A DNA stretch of 64,000 nt from Ectocarpus siliculosus (GCA_000310025.1 FN649739.1:1210742-1274741); one strand, 5' to 3'. Positions 23,126-37,349 are shown, counted from the stretch's first letter. Notes: generated by a model not told the origin, from the letters alone. Program-made: numbers and translations.

Positions 23126-26100
23126 TTAGCTGTCGGTGGTAGGTTTAGCGGCGCCGTCGTCGAGAAGCGAGGTGACGGCGTTGATGGCGCGCTCGATCTT
23201 TGCCTTTGGAGAGGAGGAGGCATCCTCCCATTTGAGCATGGCTACCCTGGCGATTCCTTCCAGGAACTCGGGGTACGTCATCTGAGACAAGACGATGTAC
23301 AGACGGCATTCGTTCAGGTCAAGTCTCCTCGCACCAAACAATCGCCCAGGCTTGGTCACACCGGCGGAATCGTTTCCTGGTTAGGGTCACACAAGCACAA
23401 CCCGAACAAGGCGCATCAACCAAAGATCCACGACCATAAGGGCAAAAAAAACAAAAATCCAGGAAAACTACAAACAATGCAGGGCAAGGGCAAACAAACA
23501 GTCACGCTTGTCGCTGAGGCTCGGAGGCCGAGATCGTAAACGAAACGAGCCAGAACATGGAGTTAACTCAAAAGACACAGTGCCAAACAACAAAAGGTAC
23601 GCGGAGCCATTCGCACCTGTTCGATCTGAGGCCCAGCGCCTGGGGGAGGTGCTTCGTAGCTATCCCCCCCGCAGAGGTCATTCTGAGCTCCGGCGAACGC
23701 CTGTCTCGCCTCCTTGGCCGTCAGCTCATCGTCCTCCTGATCAGAATGGTATTTCGAGATGTTGCTTGGGACTTGGTGAGGAATGTTTGGCTTCTTTCCA
23801 CCTCCGAAAGCAGTTTCGCATCGAAACAGTGCGGGTGTGTGTGTGTGGTTCTGTCCTGCTTATTATGGCGACAAGTCCCCCCATTTTTCGTGGTGAGACG
23901 GTGTACTACACCTTTTAAGTGTATTTTTCCGTACTACTACAACCATCCAGGGTCATACATGAGGGGATAAGCACCAGGGTTTTCTCTCCTTGTCTATTTT
24001 TGCGCCCCACCTTCTTCCTGCGGTGCAGGTAAGAGTGTGATACTGGTAGGACCTTGGGACCACGTTGTCCTACTTTTTAAACCCCCTTGCAATATCCGCT
24101 GGAACAACTGTAATCGATGACGACGCCCACGCCACGGTAGCAGGCACCTTGTTATTACCCCCCAGGAGGCCGGAGTCTCTCAGGATCATCCGAAACTCGG
24201 CTATGTTGAGCAGGACCCCGAGCGCGGCCGGAGCCCCTGGCCTGTCGCTGGCCTTGCAGTACGAGTCGAACACCGACTTGAGCCTTGAATCTTGGTCATG
24301 GTACAGCGCGAGCGTATCGTCAGAGTCGAGAGCCCTAGGCAAGAGTTTCGCATTCGTTGGGAGGCGGTGAATCTTCGTGCTGTGTCATGGATGATGCTCA
24401 TGTAATCCTATGGCTCTGTATTATTTCGTGTTTGACTTGCGGTGCAAAAATCGAGATGAGAAATACTACCCTATGCAAGCTCATCTCCATCTTCCCTCTG
24501 ATTTTGGGGGAATGGGCGATAGTGAAGCGGAAACCAGAGCGCATACCAAACGTTACAATTTACCCGATGCCTACCATAAACCATCGATGACAACCAGGAG
24601 GACATTGTCAAACGGACAAACTCGTTTCTTACGTTTTGATCTGAAGGCCAATGACCTTGCGGTGTGCCAACGGCAGCATGACGCTCTTCATGAAAAGATC
24701 CACCGCTTGGTCCACGCTGGATTATGTGAAGTGTGTCGCCGAGAGGCAAACGCACGCAGGGGTGCAGAGAGTGCACGGGAGGCAGGCGGGAGTGATGAAC
24801 TCAGATACCGTCGCAGTGAGTCTACAATAGGTTTACATCGACGTACCGGCATACAGAGACAAAAGAAACAACAAAACCAATGGTGTTTTCGTTCAAGCAA
24901 ATAGTATCACAGCATCACAGCGAACCTCTACTACAGTGTACCCGCCTGCTAGCCCATTTTATCTTCGACGAGTTGTTGCCCGATTCCCCCGAAACACCGC
25001 CTCCACCTCCGCCGCCGCCGACGTTTCCGGCCGAGCCTCCACCGGAGGAGTTGATGTGCCGAGCGCAAGCCAGGCGCAGAATACAGAAGAGGAACTCAAT
25101 CATCCCCATTGCCCCCGCCGTCTGCCGTCCCTGAGGTCACGATCGATTGTTTTTTTGGCATGTATAGTTCACTCAAAAAATGTGTTCGCCATGTTTGTTA
25201 CCGCTCGGATTTCGTAGACGACACACCAACATGCGCGCTTTCCTTGCACATAGTGCAGGTGATACGCGCGCAGCGTGAAGATTGAAACGAAAACGGTGGC
25301 GGGAACAAGCAGGAAGGATTGGACTGTGTTTCGGGCACCGCCGATGATCTTGCGGAAACGTTGCACTCCCCAATGAGTAGGGATCTCGGCGCTATTCATT
25401 TGAGACCTAACCACAGGAAGAAGGGGAGGAAGGGAAACCATGCGAAGCTGGGGTCAATACAAATGTCAATACAAGCCGGTGCCACGGCATTTTAAATACA
25501 ACCAGGCAACCGACAGGGGCCTCGTAACATGGAAAAAAATGGGCGATGACAGAAGAAAACCATGCGCGCACGTCGTGCAACAGACTAGACTTGTAACGGG
25601 CTGAACGTTAGTGGAAGGCTATTTTGTTTTCACTGGGATTAGAGTCTGTGCAAGCGGGGGAAGGGAATCGTTGGCTGACCTTTTCCCCCCTGCAGGCACC
25701 GATGGCTTCTCCGAAAGCTTTCTCGACCAGGTCGCGGGACTTGGAGGAACTGAAACCGCGCAGGTCGTGCAGGAACGCCGAGAACTGCAACGGAATGTCA
25801 AAGGATGTGGTTTGCTGAAAATGTCGTTGGTCAGTCAAGTCCTGGAAGCAGTACGGGTTTGGTCCAACGGTGAACGGTACGATCGAACCAAGTAATCGCC
25901 TGCATTTATCCTTTCGCTACAGTAACGTTGGTTCACGGACAGGTTAGAAACGTTTTCAAGGGAAGCGCACGAAGTCACTGTAGGTGCGTCGTGACAAGTA
26001 TGAGTATCACACACTCACTTTTGATCTGACAACAAAACAACCACAACTTAGAACGAAGCTACGGTAGATTACACGGGCGTGTGTGTTTGCTCGATAGATA

Positions 26101-29100
26101 GATTGGCGATGTACCCTTTTTCACCGCCCTCCGTTTACCGAGAAAGCGCAGTTTCCTCTCGTGAATCAGATTGGCCGAACTCGGTTCCTTCAAGGGACCG
26201 AAAGGAGGTCGAACCACTCCGTACAAGCCCGAGCGGCTACAATTGTACCAATAGTGCGAGCACACGTGCTCCTAGTTCTATTCTGCTGCAGTTTAAGCTG
26301 CTGTGGTTGGTTGGCTGTTTCGTTTGCGCTGAAAAATGGTTTCACAAGTTTCCTTGCCCGATACTTTGGCTTGGGTGAGCCTCGACAGCGTTGCGTCGAG
26401 GCTTAAAGGGGGGGGCGTTTGATTCCCTAACGCATGAATTAACCAACCCAAGATTCGTTCACGGTTTCCTGCCGGCAGGCTCCTTCATGGCGATTCCTCG
26501 GCGTAGGTCGTTCGGGTTTTGACGCTCAACCATTGGCGTCGGGGCGCCCAACATCGGGATAAGCATTGGTTTTGTACGTTGCACGCGCTTTCATTCCCGA
26601 TTGGTGTCCTCGACGCAGGAGCACTAATCTCGAAGCACTCGCGAGGGCGCCCGAGGGCTAACGGATACGGTTAACCTGCGTCCACCCGCTCGGAGGATAC
26701 GGCAACAACAAAGACCGGGTTGCACGTGCCTCCATGATGTCTATCTCTCCCGTGGCCAACGCAGAGCCGATGCTGGCGTAGTGCTTGAACACCTCAACGA
26801 GGGTGACATAGTGGGCCAGAACCACCTCTTTCACGCTCGACTGCTCTGCGAGGTCCTCAGTGATCCTATTCAGAGGCAAGTTGTCGTACAGGTTTGGGGC
26901 AAAAGGGGAAGCACATGAGCGGGTGAGCGGTCGCACGATTAGCGCCGCAAGGCCATGGCATGACGCTGCAGCTTCAAGAGTCGGTGGACGCTTGTAGAGA
27001 GAAGGGGGAGGGGACAGAGGGAGAGAGGAAGAGAGGGGAAAGAGAGTGAGGAAGGGAAACCTTGTCGGCTCGGTCTCCCGTCGTCATCGACAACGACAAT
27101 AGCTGACGTGCTCATCTCCATAAAATCCGAGGTGTTCCACGAATCCTAGCCAGTTGAGAGGATGGATGGATACGTTTAGCTGAAGGTCAAAGTCCACCGT
27201 GAGAAGGTGTAGAACAACCTTGGTCCCATGCGACCACAGTACGCTACAAGAAAACGCCTGGTAGTGGCAGGCTGAGCACACACACGAAAACTTTGTTGCG
27301 TAACACGATATGCTTCGCAAGTGGCGAGTTCACATCGAAGCACGGCAGTGCACGTGTAGTTTCCCCGCACTCGGTAGACACTTTCGAACGGCATGGGATG
27401 GGGTACGGTACAGCCAACCAAATGGAGTTAAATACACCTCGTCGATCGGGAATTCTCCCCCCCCAGTATTGGCTCGTTCTCGGATTGCGCATTCTGTGCC
27501 CCATAGACGAGGCTCGCGTGTGAACCGACGACAACAGCCTCAAGGCGACCCCAACATGCTCACTTGTCGATAGGCTGCATTACCGGATGGCACAGCTTCG
27601 CCCAGTCCCTCTCGAACGCCCGTTCCACCTGATAAATCGGGCCGGGCGGCGAATCATGGTATTTTGCATTGCCTTTCAAGCTCGTTCCAAAAACCCCGTG
27701 CGTTCATGTCGGGACAGCGCCGTTTCGTGGCAGGCATTGTCCCACTTTGACGAGTGAGAAGTTCCCCTACGGTGCTGTACCTTTTCCGGGCAGTACAGCT
27801 GCGACACCATCATCCGACGCATCGTCGCACCCTTCCTAGCTGCAAGATCCGCCGCCCTCGCCTCGGCCTCTCGCTCCAGCCGCTCCCGCGCATTGGCCAT
27901 TGCCCTTTAGTCCAAGAGGCAGTAAAATCATGTGGATGCTGTTGTTGTTGTTGTTGTTGTTATTGTTATCAGCGTATGTTTTGAACGGAATCCATTTGCA
28001 GCATATGAGACTTCCTTTAGGAGACAGAGCGTGAAAAAAGACGAAAGGTACGCTCTTTCACGTGTGTGGCCATGAGCAGACTGAGATACTCCGAACCGCA
28101 CCGGCTGAAGACACGTATGTCGGCAATACAGACTATTCGGGTATGTAGACCAATTACGGATAACCTCATAGACTGATCCTATCAAATGTACTCTGATTGT
28201 CCGGCAGTATATCAAACACAGAAAGAACGCTTAGTGCGTGTATTGATGGGTACGAAGGTGTTAGCGGCATTGTACGTATCGCTGTAGTCGTCCCATGAAC
28301 GATGCTAAATTAATATCCAACAAACACATGTCCACCACGGCCGACACACGTACCTGTACTCTTCCTCGATGGCCACGCTCCTCTCCTTGTCCGTCTTCTC
28401 GCCGATGCAGAACGCTATAAACATCCACCGCTCGCGCATCGGTCGTTCGATGTGATTCACGGACCTGCGTGGCAGGTCAGCGTGCAGAAACCAACAGAGC
28501 AGCACGAGTCCGCGTTTGCGGGTTGCTTGAACGTAACCAAGGGCTGTGGGGATGCGGGTAGGCATCGCGTGGCGGTCTGTCCTCCGTACGTGCCCAAGGG
28601 TCAACGAGTAAGCGGTCCCAAAACGAAAGCAACCCACTCCGTCAGTGTACAGTATTGATTCTTTCCTCTCCAGAGCGTAGATAAAGACATATATGTAAGA
28701 GGCCCAAAATGATGACTAGGAACTCCACAACAGCAATGATACTGTGCTTCGTAGCCAAAGGGGAAAACATAACTTTTTGATGTTTGCAATGGAAATGAAG
28801 GAGCCGATCGCAAACCTCATTGATAGCTAGCTCACGGATGTTTCTGGTTTTAACACTGCTGTTTCTAGGGCACCATTTTTCGCTATTGTACCGTCAACCG
28901 TCATGTGGGAAAGACCTTTGCACTTCAACAATTGACAGTTGCAATTGTCAGCACATGTTAGTTGCGTTCTAGTACGTATGCCAGCTGTGGCCCCTGATGG
29001 AGGCTGTTTTGGGGTTATCCACTGCTGTCGTAACAGCTTACGCGAATGTCGAGTATTCTCTTGCTGGCAGTCAGCTCCTTCATCTCCCTTCACGCAATCG

Positions 29101-29374
29101 ACATCACTCAAACTGCGGCGAGTAAGTCACTAAAGAATCACCGGTGACCAAAGTAGCATCGAAGAACGGAGTGACACTCACATCTTGTTGGTCAAAACCA
29201 CGTAGACTGCCTCCCCCTGGCGAACCTCCTCCCTAATGGATTTGTCGGGATGCAAGAACGTCGACTGTTGATGGGGTTGTCATCATTGCCGACGGCAGAC
29301 GGACGGAGGGGAGTTGAGACGCACACAGGGAGATGGGGAGCCAGCCAGCCGGCCAACCAACCAACCAACCAACC

Positions 29375-29409
<35 letters not shown>

Positions 29410-32153
29410 TAGACAAGCAACGAAGAGGCAGGGAGAGAGGCGACAGAAAAAAACGGGAGAGAAACAAGAGAGTTTCGTGAGGGATGCATGTGTTCGGGGG
29501 GGTGCAACCAACGGTGGAATGTCGAAGAACAGCATTACGTGTCGGCTGTCGATTGGAGGGTACCCATTATTTTGACTATCGTTTTTCTTTTGCACGCTTC
29601 AACATGTTCGTGTTACCTCCTCGGTCCTCCCTTCACAGATTAATCTTTTGCCAACTTATGTGGAGAGGAAACCAGTTGTTTTCATTCTGCTGAGCAATTG
29701 ACGCCAAGACGTTTCCGATGTGAAGCCTACACGTGAACGGGAGAGTCGGAAACCCGCTTATCTCCAGGTTGCGCGCAACCTACGAAGATGCAGCCGAACG
29801 TTTATCGAACGCTTGGTGTACGTTGCCATTGAGGGGATCTCTGTTTGTCGATTCTTGCGTACTGCGTTTTCGCAATTTGTGGGTACGCAGAGCAGCCATC
29901 GTAGGTGCATCAGAACATCGCGCAATTCTAGTCTTGCATAAAAAAACTAGGAAATTTGGTGTGCTACGCATCCGCTTGCCTTGGCCGTGTACACTCGCGA
30001 TGGCAGAAGCTTGGCAGAAGTGGAGATGACCTTGGTAGGCCCGGCCCTCTCGCGATGGCGTCGATACCCGTTGGGCTTGATCGTCGACGAGAAGCGTTGT
30101 GCCGCCGCCAGACCTGCATCGACGCTATTGATTTCTTCTTGTGCTTTTCGCCGTGCATAGTTGTACATTCTCCAATGTGAACTTTTTATTTGCACATCAA
30201 ATTGATGAAGCTGTGACCACTGTAGCGAAGGGGCTCTCTACACGATTTCTTTGGTTACAGATTCTGTCGTTTTTTTGGTCGCGTTTAACCCCGAATGTTT
30301 CTTGAAGACCGTATAAAGAACCCACAACTCGAACAAAACCGCCTGCAGCGGGGTGCTTCGAGATACTCTTCATCTCGCAAACAAGCGGGCTGTTTTCGGG
30401 GAGAGACCAGTGTATTGAGAGTTGCAGTTGGCGGCCGGACTTCATGTATAGCCATACTGCTGTTATTTAAGTGCACAACGAAGACAATTCAATGCCCCAC
30501 CTACAAATAGTCTAGTACACGCGTTCCATTGCCAGTGAGAGCACACATACTAGACTGAAATACGGTAGTCAAACATCCATAGCATTCAAGGCCGACGAGG
30601 ATGCCCACGCAGTCGTCGCACGACCCGAATATTTCCGATGGTGCGATGGCAGCGGTCATCTACAGCATATGCTAGTCACGACTGCGCTGTACCTGCCTGC
30701 AGAGGGTTGCTTTCGATTCTCTGACGGTGCTAGCTTCGTATTATTCCCGAGTACCGTTGTAAGGCAACATTCAGACCTGCTCTGTAACCAGGAATGGTAG
30801 CGCACAATGGCGGAGAATAGCATGATACACAGCATTATTTGCGAAAAAAAATGGGTTCATCGCGGCTCTTTCTCTGGTACACAACCTTGATCACCCGCTC
30901 TCCTCAATCGAAGCTCGAAGCGCAGAAGGAGCGTATCATAGCTACAAATAGGCAGGCGACACTCACCCAGCCACTTTATGGTCATCCTCCCGTCACCAAC
31001 TGGCATGTCGTACAGCATCTCCTGCCCTTCATAGATCACGGATAACTCAATCTTCATGGCTGACACGGTGATATGGCGCCGTACCCAGTCGATGAAACCT
31101 GCCTGCCTCGCTGCGTAACACCGCAAGCATTAGTTTATGCAGCAGTCGGCGGAAGCTGTTGACCTCTGAAAGAGAGTGACCCCGTACATACGTGTACATG
31201 CATACTTGAAACTCTGTACAAGTATGTGGGGCTTACAATCTTATGTGTGGGCATCGCATGCCGCAAACTCATTTTCGTCACTCATTGAACCATGCGGCGA
31301 AACTTCGTGCGTTTCTTTCTTCTCACGGTTCCCGTTCGCCCCGTGCCTGCGCGACACTGCGGCGATATACCAATTATACACAACGCGTACGCCAATTATA
31401 ACTGTCTGGCTGCACAGACGAATACGTCCTCATGGCAACGCAGCACCACACAAAGAACGCCGCGTCGAACCGCAGAGGAGGACACTGTATGCTTCTATGC
31501 TTCTGATGTTGAGGTCGTTTCACGAAACTTGAACCGGTTTCGGTTGAGCCGCATTGTCGTTCATATTGCGAACCCCGCAAGCAAACCCCGTTGTCGATGA
31601 CCCAACAGCGGAGATTACTGAAAGTTCTGTGAAGCGCTTATTCCTAGAAAAAGTTATTTTTTAATGCTGCAGGTTATATGTAGACGTGAGGCTTAGATGC
31701 AACTGTATGATTGCTATATGCAACGATACTTGACGCGGTGGGATACGTACCGTTTGGTACTATAGAACGTACCATAGTACATAGCGACGAGATTTAGCGA
31801 GAAGCTTTTGATGGGTTGATTTTTGATCGCAGAACATCACGATTGTAGCGAGTTCACGAAGTGATACGAGCTCCACCAGGCTCACTCCCAAATATCCCTC
31901 AGCATCTCATCTCTGCAAAGCTGTAATCTGAGGTTGGCACGACAAGAAGTACAAGTAGTCCCCAAGCGGCATGTAGGACCATCGGCTTCGGCCTCCACGA
32001 CTACATACACGCGGATATACGCCTTCACAGGCCCCTTCGGTACAAACCACCTCGCCACACCACGTTGTACATAGAGGCAGGCAGACGTGTCACCCACCAC
32101 ACCGAACCAACGCAAAATATAGTTGATGAACGTGATTGGTGATTGAAACGGCA
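23126..32153 (-). CDS. Large multi-exon gene ending in EF-hand-like (TPPP-like) repeats
   Basis: Minus-strand exons with good splice signals lie at 32153-31886, 31110-30967, ~30169-30031, 29264-29182, 28464-28354, 27904-27781, 27257-~27105, 26865-26730, 25784-25680, 24716-24656, ~24370-24148 and ~23310-23126 (stop at 23126). Phases agree at 30031/29264, 29182/28464, 28354/27904, 27781/27257 and 26730/25784. The N-terminal exons encode beta-rich segments (WFVPKGPVKAYIRVYVV; KIELSVIYEGQEMLYDM) and FLHPDKSIREEVRQGEAVYV, then a coiled coil (NARERLEREAEARAADLAA). The C-terminal exons carry EF-hand-like repeats: LVEVFKHYASIG..IDIME joined to FSAFLHDLRGF, then LKSVFDSYCKASD..LNIAEFRMILRDSGLL, then MTYPEFLEGIARVAMLKW. 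The 'F..Y......eF..fL.D.gL' pattern resembles TPPP/p25 alpha proteins that bind microtubules. The whole protein is not a family I can name, and some junctions (31886/31110, 30967/30169, around 27100) remain unresolved. Confidence 0.6.
27940..27969. repeat. (TTG)n microsatellite
   Basis: About eight TTG units in an intron, immediately beyond the acceptor of the exon at 27904. Confidence 0.85.
29352..29411. repeat. (CCAA)n(CAGA)n microsatellite
   Basis: Compound tetranucleotide array in an intron of the large minus-strand gene: four to five CCAA units, then about nine CAGA units. Confidence 0.9.
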
Positions 32154-33599
32154 CTGAAATAGACCAGAGCGTCTCTCATCACGAGACTTTCGAACTCAAC
32201 ATCGTCGAGATCGTCGGAACAGCTTGGACAGAAGATCGCCCATAAGGCAACAGCAAGAAGAAGCAAGAGAGGGGTGCCAGCGGCTAAAGGATTGGCTACC
32301 TTGCCGCGCTGAACAAGAACCCCCGGGGAGTCGGCTGGAGACTGCTCGGCGGAATAATACTACATTTATTTAGCCTCACGATTGTTCCGTGACATTCCGA
32401 AGACATGGAGCAGCAGACACCGGGCGGGCATCGACGGCTCTCGTCCTGTGACCGGTTTAGTCATAGGGCAGTGGGAGCATGACGTACTTCAACCCGTTCA
32501 CGACGGAAGTCAGGAAAGTGCTACATAGTGTGAGTATCTGTGCAGTGGCAAAGTTTCTCGGACATACGTTGTTGCGCTCAGATAACATCGTTACTCAGTA
32601 GGGAGATACGCCACGAAATCGAGTCAATAGACTGTATTTAAGCGCTTGAGTGAGCCGTAATCCCTGCGCCTGCGGCAGCAACGCGACGGGGGTGGGGTGC
32701 GGCTCCCAAACCGTGGAATTCAAAAATGGTCGGTGAATGTTGGTCCAACCACATTCACACGATGTCTCGGTGGAAACCACCGGTGATGCTGACCCCGTTA
32801 CATAATAACCACGAGAGAAAGAACTCTACCTGTAGAAGGAGATCTCCAACCGACGCTGCTACATACATTGGAAGAAGAGTACGCGGCGTGGCTGTCCGCC
32901 GTGCATTTGAGTCAGGCCCTCAGGCCAAGAACAGAGAACGACAACATACTTTCAAGAACGATCTCAAGATCTCGCCGAGTGGGTGATACACCGCATACAT
33001 GCACCAGGAAGTTAGGCGTAACGTCGAAGAGCTCGCAGCTGGACATGGATTTGTTCCGGCGGACCCTGAAGCACGCCTAACGGATTGTAGAACTTCACAA
33101 TAGGGCTGAGCTGGAAAACAAGAGCTGTACGAGAACTGGCAAGGAATTTCCCGAACCCTGAAGCGAGCTTCGGAGAAGGGCGATCGCGCAGGAGCGGAAG
33201 GTGAGGGTTGGCAGAAGTTATTTTTCGTTCCTGTCACAGTTGGTGTAACGTATTTCTCCAAATACCTCCGGATCTGTTGCGAATTTATTTTATGGACGGA
33301 ACAAGGGAATTTAGTCAGGCCCGTTTCCATTGGGTCCAATATTTTCGCCGACATGGTATAATTTTGCCTTGGAATGTGGTGTTGATTTCGCCGTACTTTC
33401 ACTTCCAGTTCGACAGTGTCGTGATACTGAAGTACTGAAAAGGCAGAGTTTTGGTTTCAGATGCACATCGGTACCCTCGACGAGGGCGCCTCCTCGAAGC
33501 TGTCGAGACCGTTACGGTCTCTAGAGGCTTCGCAGAACGGTAACAAAAAAGTGTCGGTCGGTCTGTCTGTCTGTCTGTCGTAGTCACGAATTTGGTGGG
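32154..33599. other. No gene recognised
   Basis: Intergenic stretch between the large minus-strand gene and the LINE. It contains a (TCTG)n run at 33560-33580. Short open frames exist on both strands without motifs. At 33451-33513 a ~60 bp block resembles 44559-44621. Confidence 0.4.
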
Positions 33600-36500
33600 A
33601 TGGGAATTACGGTGGTCGCGAGATCGGTGTATCTCCCGTTGGACCGAATTTGGGTAGCAGCCATGGGGTTGAACCCTAGTACCCCGGTGTGGACACCGGG
33701 GTTGAGCAGCAGCGGAGAACGCAGGGGGGTGGCCCGGATGGGAAGAGAGGGGCTGCACACTGCGCAGGTACGCATGGGAGAAGCGAGGAGGGAGTGGAGT
33801 CGGGCAGAGCAGGAAGGTTGCACCTGCATACGAAGAAAAGAAAAAAATAGACGAACCCGGCTGACACACACCTCAGCCAGAAAATCCAAACGGCGGTCTG
33901 GCGAAAACCAAAAAACAAGTCGGAAGAGGAGAAGACGGGGCCAGGCGGGGCGTAGACTTGCTGGGAGAGCAGCACGTGAGACCCGGGCGAGACAGCGGAG
34001 TGAACTTGCACGGGTAGCTACCTACAACGTTCCGGCTCTGGCTGGAACGGGGGCCAACCTATACGGTCGAGACTATAGTGTGCTCCACGAAACGGCGCAA
34101 CTAGGCCTCACCGTGGTGGGTATGCAGGAGACGAGGAGGCCTGGGCAAACGGAGTTTACAGCAGCAGGATTCAGGGTTTTCTGTCATGGGAGCGAGAAAG
34201 GTGGGACACGGGAGGTGGGGTTAGCAGTGAAAGAGTCGATGTGCCGCAACTCCACTTACACGGTCGAATACGGTACCAGCGACCGCCTCATGGCCATGCG
34301 GTTTAATGGACAGAGCGAGGACAACGGAGCGATGATTTTGAAACTGCCTACGCACCGACAGAGGTCGCAGATCGTGAAGAAAATGATAGGTTCTGGGATG
34401 AGCTCGATATCCTGATGCAGCGGGTCCCGGCGAGGGTGTGTGTATGTGACGATGGATGCTAATGCACGAACGGGGAAGAGAACGGAGGGAGATTACCTGA
34501 GGAGAGGGTCCTTGGCCCTTATGGTCGTGATGAGCTGACCGACAACCGCAAACGACCACTTAACTTCGCGATAGACATCAAAGTCGCCATCACCAGCACC
34601 TTCTTCAGTACGCGCAAAGGCGGAATACCACACACCTTCAACGGCGCCAAGGGCACGAGGGTGGGCGACTTCAAGCGTAATATATTACACCGACGTCACG
34701 TACGCAATGTAGTCGTACACCCCCAACCCACCTTCCCGACCAACCTGGACTCCGATCACAACATGGTAGTGAATACTGTCGATCCCTTCGGTATCCGGGT
34801 CGCCAAACAGCCGTGCCGCGCGGGACAAGCCGAAACGACGGCTGTTCAGTAGCCAAGCGCTGCAGGAGGAAGCACAGAGGAACAAGGTGGTCGATCAGTT
34901 CCTCGAAAACCTTGACCCGCTAACAGACCAGTCCAATCTGAGCGCCCCGGAAGCCGCGAGGGAATTCCCCTTAGCTATCCTTGAGGCAGCGCAGTCAGTG
35001 CTGCCGGCGGAGACCCGGATACCACATATACCCGAGTGGTGCCAGAGCCCAGAAACGAGAACAGCATTCGAGGCAACCCCTGCCGAGCGAAGGAAGGCAC
35101 GCCGGGAGATGAAAACCGACCGAAATCCCGCAACATGGAAAGCACTCCGGGTCGCTTGCAAGGCAGTACGTGCAGCAGACGATGAGGGCATCAATGCCCA
35201 CCTGGAGAAGTATGTGGCTAGAATGGAATCCATCCTCGAGGATCGCGACATGCGGGGACTGTACAAACCCCTGAGAACTCGGTAGGCCTAGACGGTAGGC
35301 AGACAGGGGGACAGCAGACAGCAGCCCGTCAAAGATGATATTCTCCAACGGTGGGCGAAGTTCTTCGGCTCTCTACTCAACGCTAAATCTCCCACGTTGA
35401 ACCCGTCCATCATCGAGGAGGGAAAGCATCGACCGAAGGTACCAACCACTGAAGGCTCGCAACACGTGGGGTCCGCGCCAACCCTGGAGGAGACCCGGAG
35501 AGCAGCAATGGGGATGAAAAACAAGAAATCGCCTGGTCATGATTCCCTGCCAGTAGAACTACTCAACATCGACGATGTAGACGACCCCAACGTGCTCAAA
35601 AGCTTCCACACAATCTTCGTCAAAGTGTGGAACGGGAGGGAGGTCCCGCAGGAATGGAAAGATACCACCATCAAGATACTCTACAAGAAGTCGGACCGGA
35701 TCCAACTGAATCAACTACAGGGGGATATCCCTTCTGTCGCATGCGGGCAAGGTGATCCTGAAAATCGTCGCTAACAGTCTCAGCGAGAAACACGACATGC
35801 CGGAAGAGCAGTGCGGCTTTCGACCTGGCACGTCAACCGTCGACATGCTGTTCGTCGTACGACGACTGGAGGAGCTGGCAAGGAGACGGGGTATCCCGCC
35901 GTACATGTGCTTCGCCGACCTCCAGAAGGCCTACGACTCAGTCGACCGCGAGCTACTTGTGGTGGGTGCCGGCCCTAGCGGGGATCCCGGAGGAAATGAT
36001 CGTGGTCATCCGCCACTTCCACGACGGCATGCAAGCTCGGGTACGCATGGACGATGGACAGCTCTCTGAATGGTTCGAGGTCACCCAGGGACTGCGACAA
36101 GGATGTTTACTGTCTCCACTGCTGTTTGACATCTTCTTCGCGACAGCGCTCGAGGTAGTGCTGGTACGATTCAGCGAAGACGACGTTATCCTCAGGGACC
36201 TGGGATACCTCGAGGAGGAGGCTGGGACGAGGGCAACGACACCGCTGGGATGAGTCTGGAAGCGGTGTGGGGTATGCTGTACGCCGACGACGCTGGGTTC
36301 GTATCGAGATGGGCGGAAGGCCTGGCGAGGATGATGACCATTATCGTGGAAGTGTTTGGATCGTTCGGACTGACAATGTCGGAGAAGAAGACAGAGACTC
36401 TCCTTTTGATGAAGGTGCCGGAGAAGAAACCGAAGAAGGGAGCACCGCCGCCGCCACCCCCACCACCTACGGCACCACCATCTACGGCACCGCTGGTGAT

Positions 36501-36992
36501 CGAAGCAGCGGGACAGAAGTACGCTCAGACGGCGGAGTTCCGATATCTGGGTGGCCGGGTCCGAGAAGATGCTGAACTCACGCAGGAGATCAACCAACGG
36601 AGAAGAGCAGCGTGAACTTGTCTCCGGAAGTACGCCCTGGAGCTCTTCGACAGGCTGACAGCAACGTGAGGACTAAAAATCCGGCTCCAACGATGGAGGC
36701 GCTTCTGTACGGACGCATGACGTGAACCCCGCGCCGCAAGCACTACGACCTACTGACGACTACGCACCACCGCCTTCTGCTACGGGATATCGTCTACCGC
36801 CACACGCGCGGCCAGTATCGGCAGCTCTCGTACGACCAAGCCCTGAAAAAGGTCGGATGCCAAAGCGTGGAGGCTACTGTTCGACAACGGCGACTACTGT
36901 TTGCTGGATCATTGGCCAGACAACCGGACGGGCGACTCCCGAAACGACTGATATTCGGAGATATCGTGGGGGGGAAGGACCCAGACAGCGGG
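33600..36992 (+). mobile_element. LINE-1 family, copy A (non-LTR retrotransposon, degenerate)
   Basis: A basic N-terminal region (Arg/Lys-rich, 33810-34010) precedes an APE-type endonuclease (VATYNVPALA; VVGMQETRR with the catalytic Glu; VGLAVKESM; SDHNMVV at ~34755), a linker domain, and a reverse transcriptase: [55 protein letters not shown] and the active-site YADDAGFVSR (~36285). After the RT comes KKPKKGAPPPPPPP, then GQKYAQTAEFRYLGG. The frame is broken by several shifts (near 34415, 34850, 35285, 35750, 35955, 36250, 36615), so it is inactive. The 3' end is lost at the palindrome cluster beginning at 36983. Same family as 52620-56479 and 58066-59228. Confidence 0.9.
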
Positions 36993-37349
36993 CGTCCACA
37001 CCAACAGGGTTCGGAGACGGTTAACCTTCGAGCTGGAGGTTTTCTGTCGGTACGAACTGATGACGTCTTCAAATGTCATGGTTTATCGATCGCTCAAATT
37101 CCGCCACAACCAATTCAGCCAATGCGCTGTGTTGAGAAGCACGATGACCACTAGACTACTAGCGCTGACTAGTAGTCTAGTGGTCATCGTGTTTCTCAAC
37201 AAAAGTGAATGCCCGTGCCCGGTCTGGCTTTATTTCAGCGATCACATTACCAAGAGGATGTCAAGACGTGATCAGTTCGTACCGACAGAAAACCTCCAGC
37301 TCGAAGGTTAACCGTCTCCGAACCCTGTTGGTGTGGACGCCCGCTGTCT
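36983..37349. repeat. Foldback: concentric inverted repeat with hairpin apex
   Basis: The arms 36983-37069 and 37263-37349 (87 bp) are reverse complements with one mismatch (AGACAGCGGGCGTCCACACC start). The centre holds a second 70 bp hairpin, 37131-37200, with GTTGAGAAGC(A)CGATGACC at its foot and a CACTAGACTACTAG / CTAGTAGTCTAGTG stem at its tip. The left arm begins inside the LINE; the right arm stops exactly at the gap, so the palindrome may be longer. Confidence 0.9.
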
